Shown: piece after piece, positions 56,701 to 64,000 of the stretch
How the letters are laid out: each line of letters starts with the position of its first letter
Numbering within the stretch: position 1 is the first letter of the stretch
Assembly (NCBI GenBank): GCA_023101885.1
Contig: JALPQD010000392.1
Location: 323,515 to 387,514 of the forward strand
DNA length: 64,000 bases
Direction of reading: 5' to 3'
Source of the DNA: Typhlomys cinereus
Lineage: Eukaryota > Chordata > Mammalia > Rodentia > Platacanthomyidae
Notes under the pieces: generated by a model
The model's input: the letters and a program-made list of their open reading frames with translations, nothing else
The model's database searches: none
What the model was told of the DNA's origin: nothing
Position numbers and translations under genes: made by a program

Positions 56701-56930
56701 TGTGTATCAGAGAATACTGTGTGTCTCTGTGGCAGGCAATTGGGAATCACCCCAGATGGCTTCCACTTCCTTCTTGCTTTGCACTGGGATTTCCAGGCTC
56801 CACCCACCAGGGCCGTAAGTACAGGCTACTGCTGTTTCTGCCTGGCATTTTTACATGGGACCTGGGGTCCAAACTCAGGACCTTCTGCTTGCAAGACAGA
56901 GCTTTAATCCCTGAGCCACCTCTCCAGCCC
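56638..56930 (-). repeat. tRNA-headed SINE type B with target duplication
   Basis: Inverted, (TG)n at 56657-56697, reverse head 'taatccctgagccacctctc'. 'ctcatttttt' flanks it at 56628-56637 and 56931-56940. Confidence 0.9.
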
Positions 56931-56954
56931 CTCATTTTTTTTTTCCAAAAACAA

Positions 56955-57100
56955 AAATTGTATTTATTGAGTGACTGCTATTCATTCAACAAACATGTCA
57001 CAAGTGCCTACTGCCCCTTTGGCCCCTACGCTTGGTATTAGGGACACAAAGACGAACAGAGTCGAACTCAAAGAAGCTCAATAGGAAATGCTAAGATCAA
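56955..57100 (-). repeat. Possible ancient MIR/L2-class relic
   Basis: 'ttgtatttattgagtgactg', 'caacaaacatgtcacaagtg' and 'gtattagggacacaaagacg' resemble a widespread old mammalian repeat. Confidence 0.5.
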
Positions 57101-57264
57101 CGATGGTTGATATAGCACTTGAAGAAATGCTAATGACCGTAGGAGACATCTCAGGGGCGGTGATCCAGGAACTCTCAGGGTGAGAGCAGGCAGGGAGGGA
57201 GGGATTCACAGCATGGCAGCCCAAAAGGGCCAAGCAATAGGCACACAGATCCTAAAGGCATTCA

Positions 57265-57560
57265 GTCTGTGTGACCATCATCTGCACAAGAGCTATCGTC
57301 ACCTAGGAGACGCGCTCCTGGGAATGTCTGTAAAGGAGTTTCTAGACTGGGCCCACTGAGATGGGAAAACTCATCCTCAGTAGAAGTGTCGCCATTCCAC
57401 GGCTTGGAGTCCTGGGCTGAATAGAAGGCGCAAGTGAGCTGAGCGGCAGCATTCATCCCTCTCTGCTTCCTGACTGCGGACGCATGTGACCGGCGGCCTC
57501 AGGCTCTGCCGCTCGGCCTTCCTCACTGATGGACTGCAGCCTCACCCGATGGCGCACGAT
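57265..57560 (+). mobile_element. Possible LTR-like repeat
   Basis: 'ggctgaatagaaggcgcaag', 'cattcatccctctctgcttc' and 'ctgactgcggacgcatgtga' recall a common rodent LTR-like repeat. Ends not defined. Confidence 0.4.
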
Positions 57561-57925
57561 GAACCCGCCCCAAAGCGGCTTTCATCGGGTACTTCGTCGC
57601 AACAGGGAGAAGAGCAACCAATACACTACATCATACTGGGAAGGAAGTGTGTGGTATGTGGCCGAGTGATGGAAGCCCGGTGATAACTGTACTTTGCCTA
57701 TGTTCCTGCAAAGGGGAGGCCAGAGCGAGGCCTGGAATGGGATGGGCTGGGGCAGACAGAAGCAAAAACACAAGCAACTTATTTCAAACGGCCTTGATTG
57801 TGGCTTCTCGGAGCCCAGGCATGAAGGCAGAACTGGAATTTGGAAAACGGAGGCCCCGATGTTTTGTGACCCCGCGCGCACGCTGCAGACCTGCCCTCGG
57901 GTGCACTTCTGTGGCTCTAAGGGCA
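57561..57925. other. No gene seen; G+C-richer
   Basis: Several CpG ('gtacttcgtcgcaacaggga', 'tgaccccgcgcgcacgctgc') but no exon or promoter I can support. Confidence 0.4.
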
Positions 57926-57939
57926 GGAGTTGGGCTTCA

Positions 57940-58260
57940 GATAATAATTACATAGATTTGCTTAGTAAACACAGGGTAACTTTAGGATAATTACATGTTC
58001 TTACAGAGATGGGGCTCAGTAATTACCTTCAGTGGCCCCCAAAGTATTATTTAACACATATTCTGGTTTATAAGACAGAAATAATGATGAATTTGCTTGG
58101 TAATTACCCAGCACTTACCCACTACATATCCTGCCAGTAGCTGATCCTTAGCCCATCATTAGGGGCTAGCCGTTGCTTTGGTAAATAGAAGCTCTTTTTA
58201 TTATTGGTCTTAGGGCACATAAAGCATTATTAAAACACCATTAGTGACATTTCTCCAGTG
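57940..58260. promoter_or_regulatory. Candidate conserved enhancer-like block
   Basis: A/T-rich, low in simple repeats, with no transposon signature and several homeodomain-type cores: TAATTAC in three places, the palindrome GGTAATTACC at 58099-58108 and 'ccattagtgac' at its end. Base composition differs from the CpG-richer sequence just before. This is a prediction from motif content only; conservation cannot be seen from one sequence. Confidence 0.35.
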
Positions 58261-59145
58261 GGTAAATGCACGGGGCTGTGTGAGAAGCCCATGTTCCCTG
58301 GGCCAAAGTTTCTGTTTCTATCTTCTGACAACAGCAATGGAAGTAACCTATCCTGATCTGAGTTTCCACTCCTTGTAGCAGCCCCTTCATGAAACTGAGC
58401 AGATTAAGTGAGGCATGGCTAGGCCCAAGTAACAAAAAAGAGTCCCGCACCACCATTTTCAGCGTGAGGATGGTTTCTTAGCTCATCTCAAATGGCTGTT
58501 CCTAGTTTAGGAGGGGTCCCAGGAATGGTGCCACTATCCTGTGGTGGGTTGGATCAGTATAGTGCCAGGGTAAACCACAATCTCTGGGTGGGTTTGTTGG
58601 CAACCCCCTCAAGGCTCCTCTTCGAATAGGGACCCGGAGCTCCCAGGAAGGGCCTGGGGCGCTGGAAGAGGGGACACCCATGGATCTCCGAACATTTGCT
58701 CTAGGTAATATGATATGGAATTCAGGAGATGCGAGGCCAGAACCAGTCGCTCTGTCCTTGACAAAGGTCTTGGGAAAACTGCCTGGAATAGTTAGTCCAG
58801 AGGCCATAATTTGAGGGCGTATGGCCAGTTCTAACTGCTCTTGCTCAGCCACTTGCATAAGAAGAAATCAACTCTTTGTAATCAATAGGGGGGTCTAAAG
58901 AGGATGGTCAACCATGATGGGCAGGAGAGGGTGTGGGCTTCCTGGAACAAACAGCCCTCATTACCAGTCCATTCCTCTCTAACCCATCCCATTTCTGGAG
59001 GGAAAGAATCAGCATGAAGTAAGAATTGGATTCCAAATCCCAACTGCCCAGGCAAATGGCCAGTTCCAATGGTCTGCTTCTTCTATAATGAACTCCAGGG
59101 CTGACTCCGGCAGCAGAAGCTGGGTTACCACGATGATGGATTGGG
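58261..59145. other. Apparently unique, no gene seen
   Basis: The minus-strand frame 58502-58858 (118 codons) has no recognised domain. Confidence 0.45.
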
Positions 59146-59149
59146 AGGA

Positions 59150-59300
59150 TTTCAGAAAGCTCAGGGTAGGAGCCTGAAGACCTGGGTTCAAATCTAAGCC
59201 CTGCTCCTTACTGGCTCCTATAACCTTTGGCAGTCGCCTTTTCTGAACTTCAGTTTCTTCATTTGTAAAAACAATCTCAGAGACTCTAAATTCCATTAAA
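59150..59300 (+). repeat. MIR relic
   Basis: 'gacctgggttcaaatctaag', 'ccttactggctcctataacc' and 'tcagtttcttcatttgtaaa' give a clear MIR. Confidence 0.85.
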
Positions 59301-59469
59301 CCAGAAATCACATCTAATTTGTCACTGATTAGACAAATCAGTATCTGGCCCCATATCTTCTACCTTCCAAATCAATCATCAACATTCTACATTAATCAAG
59401 ACTCAGGAAAAGAACCGCACATCTAATTTACATGAAACCATCTATGTGTACTCATAAAGAACAAGACAG

Positions 59470-59705
59470 AGCAAACATGTGTGTGTATATGTGTATATGT
59501 ATGTGTGTGGTGTGTTAGATGTGTGATTTCTATACATGTGTGAGCACACACACTGCTGTGTGCATATAGAGATCAGGGAAGACACTGAGTGTCCTGTCCA
59601 GCATTCTCCAAATTATTCCTTTGGAACAGGGTCTCTCACTAAAATCTGGAAACTAGGCTTGTGACATACAAGCCACAGTGATCCTTCTCTGCCTGCCCCT
59701 ATAAC
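59470..59705 (-). repeat. B3-type SINE fragment
   Basis: Degenerate TG tail (59477-59560) then 'ggaacagggtctctcactaa' and 'gtgatccttctctgcctgcc'. Head missing. Confidence 0.65.
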
Positions 59706-60019
59706 TACTATAGCAGTGTGAAGAGGGGACAATCACAGTGTGGAATCTACATTCACTACTTCATATGCCACACATTACTACAGTCAACCCATATATTTCA
59801 TAATTTTCACATTTTTGTTTCCATAAAAAGTATATTTTTGATCAGGGAACAGCACAATCTCAATATCATCGTGTCATCTACTCAAAAAATTGGGCCTACA
59901 GGATTCACTTCCATAGGTACTGCATTCACTGATGATGTATGTCACATGAAGTTATCTTTCTTCCATTACCCAAGATTTCCGCCTAGAATAATAAGCAGAA
60001 TCTTTTGCAATCACCTTAA
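59706..60019. other. No gene seen
   Basis: Apparently unique, A/T-rich. Confidence 0.5.
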
Positions 60020-60024
60020 GCATC

Positions 60025-60412
60025 TGTAGCAGTTACTCTTTTCTGCTGCTGTGAGACATCACTCAAACTCGAGTAACTTAAGGGGAGAAAAGGAGATTTA
60101 TTAGGTTCATAGTTCCAGAGGGGAGTTACAGTCCATTACGGTGGAAAAGGCTTAACTGACTGCAGAAGATAAGGGTGGCTTAGGTCACTAGAGACATCAT
60201 GGAGGTTGAGAGAGCCAGCTGCAGACTGCAAGGACAGGCTCCTCATGAGAGCAGGGCGTGACTAACCACCCTCAAAGCCCGCCCCCTGTGACATGCCTTC
60301 CTCCAGCGCGGTTCTGCTTTCTAAAGCTACCACAACCTTCCCAAACACTGGCAACAGCTAAGGAGTCAAACATATGAGTTTATAGAGAACAACTCACATT
60401 TCAACCATGACA
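60025..60412 (-). mobile_element. Solo LTR, family M, with 5-bp target duplication
   Basis: Inverted, plus-strand ends TGTAGCAGTTAC and 'tttcaaccatgaca'. GCATC flanks it at 60020-60024 and 60413-60417. It carries the same extra segment near the right end as the 51627 copy, so these two form a subfamily. Confidence 0.88.
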
Positions 60413-60553
60413 GCATCTCCGTATTTGCATCTATAAAGGAATCATGGGAAACATCACATTTAAGGCATAGGAGAGTTGATGTTGGCCTAAGTGTGACAGA
60501 GTCATGTCACTGCAACATATATTCTTGGTGTATTCAAAAGAATGAGTTGCCAT

Positions 60554-61166
60554 AATTCAGAACACCAAAGACCCTACATTATTTACCTGGAACCACACCA
60601 GCCAAATTTCTCCCCATCCTCAAGCTCAGGGAACCTTGCGGAAGAGGAGATGGCAAGATTGTAAGAGCCTTAAGATGGGGAGGACCAACAATATGCAAGA
60701 TATTCTATACAAGTTAGGGCTGCAGCAACCACGACTGGACTTTGCCTGACCTGTACCATGGCTGACATGTCAACAACCCCTTAAAGTCTAGCACGTATCA
60801 CAGGGGAGAAGGCTTCAGGCAGTAGGATCCTTAGAGACAAAGAAATAAACAGCCATAATAGAGTTCCCATACTAATGGGGAGCCCAAGAAGGATCCCCAG
60901 GCTATGCCACTGAGTTCTGAACCCTCACTAGGGTGGAGGACTCAGAAGAAAGTTTAGTGCCCACATAAACGGATGCTCCAGGGAATGGGAGGGAGGAAGG
61001 GGAAAGCAGGAGGAGAGGAGGGAGGGAGAGAGGGGAGTGAAAGGAAGAGATGAAGGGGGGAGAGTGGAATGGGGGACAACAGGAGAGGGGAAGAGGAAGG
61101 GAGAGGGCAGGGGTATCTACTGCGCTAGTATGATTAGGAAAAAAAATGTGGGAGAAAAAAAAAAAG
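60554..61166 (+). mobile_element. 5'-truncated LINE-1 (3' UTR) with target duplication
   Basis: Begins 'aattcagaacaccaaagacc', matching the intact L1 at about 18339, includes 'gcggaagaggagatggcaag', then the purine-rich tract (60985-61120) and an A-rich tail. 'agaatgagttgccat' before it and 'agaatgcgttgctat' after it agree at 13 of 15 bases, a decayed duplication. Confidence 0.85.
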
Positions 61167-64000
61167 AATGCGTTGCTATCTAGGTGCCAGTGAATATACG
61201 TGTTACAATAAACAAGTGTAACTTTTTCAGTTCAAACTTTTTCAGACATACAGGTATCTCCAAAGGAATTTTAATAATGTCCAATTGCTACTTAAGAACT
61301 GACTTTGAGTTTGGGATTCTCCCTTAGGATCATGGTGAGGGAAATGGAATGTAAGTGCTGTGAGCTAGAAACACTAAACACAAATAGCTGGTGCTCTGCT
61401 CGGTGCCCTGGGTACAAATACTCAGCTTAGCCACTGGGCAAAGAGCTGGGGTACAACCTAGACCTCCTGAGTTCAGTGCTGGCAAAGAGCTAGACACATA
61501 GTCCTCTGTGACAGTAATGCAGAGCAGAGAGCCAGCTCCACAGATGAGGTACACGAATACAGCAGCCATCCTTCTAGCTTCAAGGTATGGTGAGTGCTGG
61601 CGTTCTGCTGAGCTTGGAAGCAGCTCCAGGAAGCATATGATAGAGGACACGCATTCCCATGCAGCGTCCATCCCAGTCCTTGAGGGCCATTTCTTTCCTG
61701 TCCTGAACTGCAAATGCTAAAAAAAAAAAAAAAAAAAAAAATTCATCCCACTGTAAAGCTCCCTTGTCTCATCAGATTTGAAACGAAGGAGGGAAATGCA
61801 ATGTGACTTCAACCTCTCATGTCCCACCCATGTCCCATGACCCCCCTCCAGACACAGAGGGTGAGGCCCAGCAAGGTGCCTACAATCCTGTATGAAGTGC
61901 CACAGTGATGAGAGGAGAACATAGGCTGGCATCGCCAGACAAGGCTCCGCAGGAAGATCAGAATGGCAGAGAGCCTTAGAATGAACTTCTTGACAAGCAA
62001 ACTACGGACCGTGTTTGTTGACTCGCCCCCATCCCACCACCACTCTGCAGCCATTCAATCTCTCCTTCATAGTTAAGATTCTGGTTTCCTTCGGTGACAG
62101 ACTACTCTCTAGCCTCAAGAATAGGGACTAGGACAATAATGGGCAGCCACCCCCCTTAACTCCATGAATAAGCATGCATGAGATCCAGATGGCTTCATCA
62201 GAGGGGATCCATCTCTTTGGAAAGAGACACAAACCTGAAGCTGTTGGCACCAGCCAACCTAGTCCATGCATGACACCGGAGCCAACATGGAGAGAAAACA
62301 TCTACACATGAAGAAACAGACTACCCCCATTCCTGCATGGAGGAGGAGGTAAGGAGGTTGGAGGGGGGATAGAATTCACTGGACCTCTGAGTCTAACTGT
62401 ATCCAGCTTCAAAGTCAGGTAGTCCTGGACTTTAAGTTACATTACTCGGCAATTTTTGTACTTGGTTTTATTTTGAATTTTTGTAGTTGGTTTTATTTAT
62501 TGAAAGATGGTCGGAGTTGATCTTCTCTCACTTACAACTGAAAGAGTCCTCATACACTGAATGGTCATCTAAAAGGAGAGTGGCAGAGTAGGCCTGGAGA
62601 AAGGCTAAAGGAAAGACCAAGAGGCAGAGATACGGGTCTGTGAATGTCTCAAACATATCTATCAAGAGCCACAGAAAATAAGGGAAACGCATAGCATAAA
62701 ACTTCCAAGTGACAGGAAGAAGTATTTGGACTAACACTTGAACCAAACTCCACAGTTAAGAATAGGGAAAGGCATGCTTAGACATCTAGTAAACCCGCTG
62801 GTCCAGTTGCTGTTCTCCTCATTTGGGGAACCCCCTCCCCACCAGACACAGCAGATGCTGCACATCTGTGGCTAACATTGTTCCTTTAAAGAATCTCACA
62901 GATTCTTCTCTGGGCAAGCCGCACATTCTCTTTGCTGCGGTCAAGGAGGGGCTCCCCGTTCCTTCAGAGTGAGTCTCAGCTGACAGAACGCTCTGGGGCA
63001 TGTCTTTTAGGGAAGCTGATTCATCTTCCCTGTTGGCCGGCTGAAGGAGAGGCACACCTGTGTCCTAGGATGACTTCAGAGAGAGGGGGAGACAAAGAGA
63101 CCACGCCGGGGCCTCAGCAGACACCCCAAGAGCGGTCAGAGGCAAGTGCAGCCATGCCCGGTGGGCAATCAGCAGAGAGGGTTTGTTTATATTCAGCTCC
63201 CAGGGAACCCCCACTGGGAGTTCTTCCTCTGAATTTGGTCCCCACAGACAGCTTGAGATGGGGGAGTCAGACATCTGGGCTTGATTTGCTCCCCACTTCT
63301 CCTCCTCTCACACCACATTCTTCAGCCATTGCAGAATACAAGTTGCTCAAAAGATGTTTTGAAGGTGGGGGCCCAAACAGGGGGAGAGGTGCAGTTACAT
63401 CGGTCCCCACAATTAACTTAGGAGACTTCTACTAGATGTTCTAAAGGAGATGAAAAAAAAAAAAAAAAAGATAGAGAAAGGGAGGGGAGAGACGACAAAA
63501 GATGCGACCCCAGTACCCACTCACAGGGTCAATGCCCCATAGTGTGTGAAGGTAGATGTGAGTCTGTGGCTCCTACAGGCCTCTCTCGCCGTACCGTAAG
63601 CATCTTGCCTCGCTGTCAGCACAAGCAGAGCTGGCTCTCAGAACAAGTGACATCACACCTTGAAGGCTGATCGGTGGTCCAGAGTCACTGGTGTGGCAGG
63701 AGTTCAGAGGCATCACTCGAGGCCAGAAGCTTCTACCTGTGACAACGCCCTGTTGAATGTCACGAGGAGGAGTAAGAGCTGCCACAGAGTAGAAACCCCC
63801 ACGAGCTGGCTCTGAGATGGACTCCAAAGGCAGGACATCTGCGTAGGAATGTTCTTAGAATTCAGGCTGTAGATGAGAAGCAAGCAAGACGTGGTAGAGG
63901 GGGACAGGGGGCTGCAATGTGGCCCCAAGGAAAGATCTCTGCTGCCTCCCTAAAATGCAAGAGCTTGGGGCCCTTCAAAGTTGTGCTACGTTGGAGCAAG
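61167..64000. other. Long apparently unique stretch, no gene seen
   Basis: About 2.8 kb holding a pure A run (about 61720-61741) and another near 63454-63470. The 167-codon plus frame at 62932-63435 and the 127-codon minus frame at 61330-61713 are the longest here and show no recognised domain. The A runs could be old retrocopy tails, but the sequence before them is not recognised. Confidence 0.45.

Noticed and set aside
62932..63435. 167-codon plus-strand frame
   Set aside because: Moderate G+C allows a chance frame of this size. No domain, signal peptide or splice context is visible, so it is recorded only as unrecognised.

Overview
This window is a stretch of mammalian, almost certainly rodent, nuclear DNA. 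No host protein-coding gene is convincingly visible. The evidence is the repeat content: B1-type and B4-type SINEs, several B2/B3-type tRNA-derived SINEs with CA-rich tails, ancient MIR relics, MaLR-like solo LTRs, a Tigger-type relic, long (CA)n/(TG)n microsatellites and LINE-1 copies of several ages. Two abundant tRNA-headed SINE types here do not match the murine B2 body I know. Together with B1 and B4 this points to a non-murid member of the mouse-related clade, possibly a jerboa-like dipodid. That placement is an inference and was not checked against a database.

The most important element is a full-length, apparently intact LINE-1 retrotransposon on the + strand at 12753-18854, flanked by a perfect 17-bp target-site duplication. 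It has a GC-rich 5' UTR built of one full and one internally deleted tandem monomer, an uninterrupted ORF1 (356 codons), a 50-bp spacer, an uninterrupted ORF2 (1274 codons) with every endonuclease, reverse-transcriptase and Cys-rich signature residue I checked present, a 3' UTR with a G-run tract, and an A-rich end. ORF1p and ORF2p would together form the ribonucleoprotein that copies the L1 RNA into new sites. The same machinery explains the SINE copies (several with clear target duplications), the processed RPSA pseudogene and the truncated L1 tails elsewhere in the window.

Layout. 0-12.7 kb: B1 and B2-superfamily SINEs, two LTR fragments, an inverted L1 3' UTR, a (GGAA)n tract, a SINE doublet and a mostly unique stretch. 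12.75-18.85 kb: the intact L1. 18.9-30 kb: mostly unique sequence with solo LTRs, a 49-bp tandem duplication and SINEs. 30-38 kb: microsatellites, old L1 3' ends, an RPSA pseudogene and a local duplication whose copies were later hit by a SINE and a 295-bp CA expansion. 38-46 kb: a G-rich minisatellite, a short tandem array next to a 15-bp perfect hairpin, and a cluster of solo LTRs, one nested in an older LTR. 46-52 kb: a Tigger relic and an old L1 dissected by younger insertions. 52-64 kb: mostly unique sequence with MIR relics, more SINEs and LTRs, a candidate conserved enhancer-like block near 58 kb and a 5'-truncated L1 tail.
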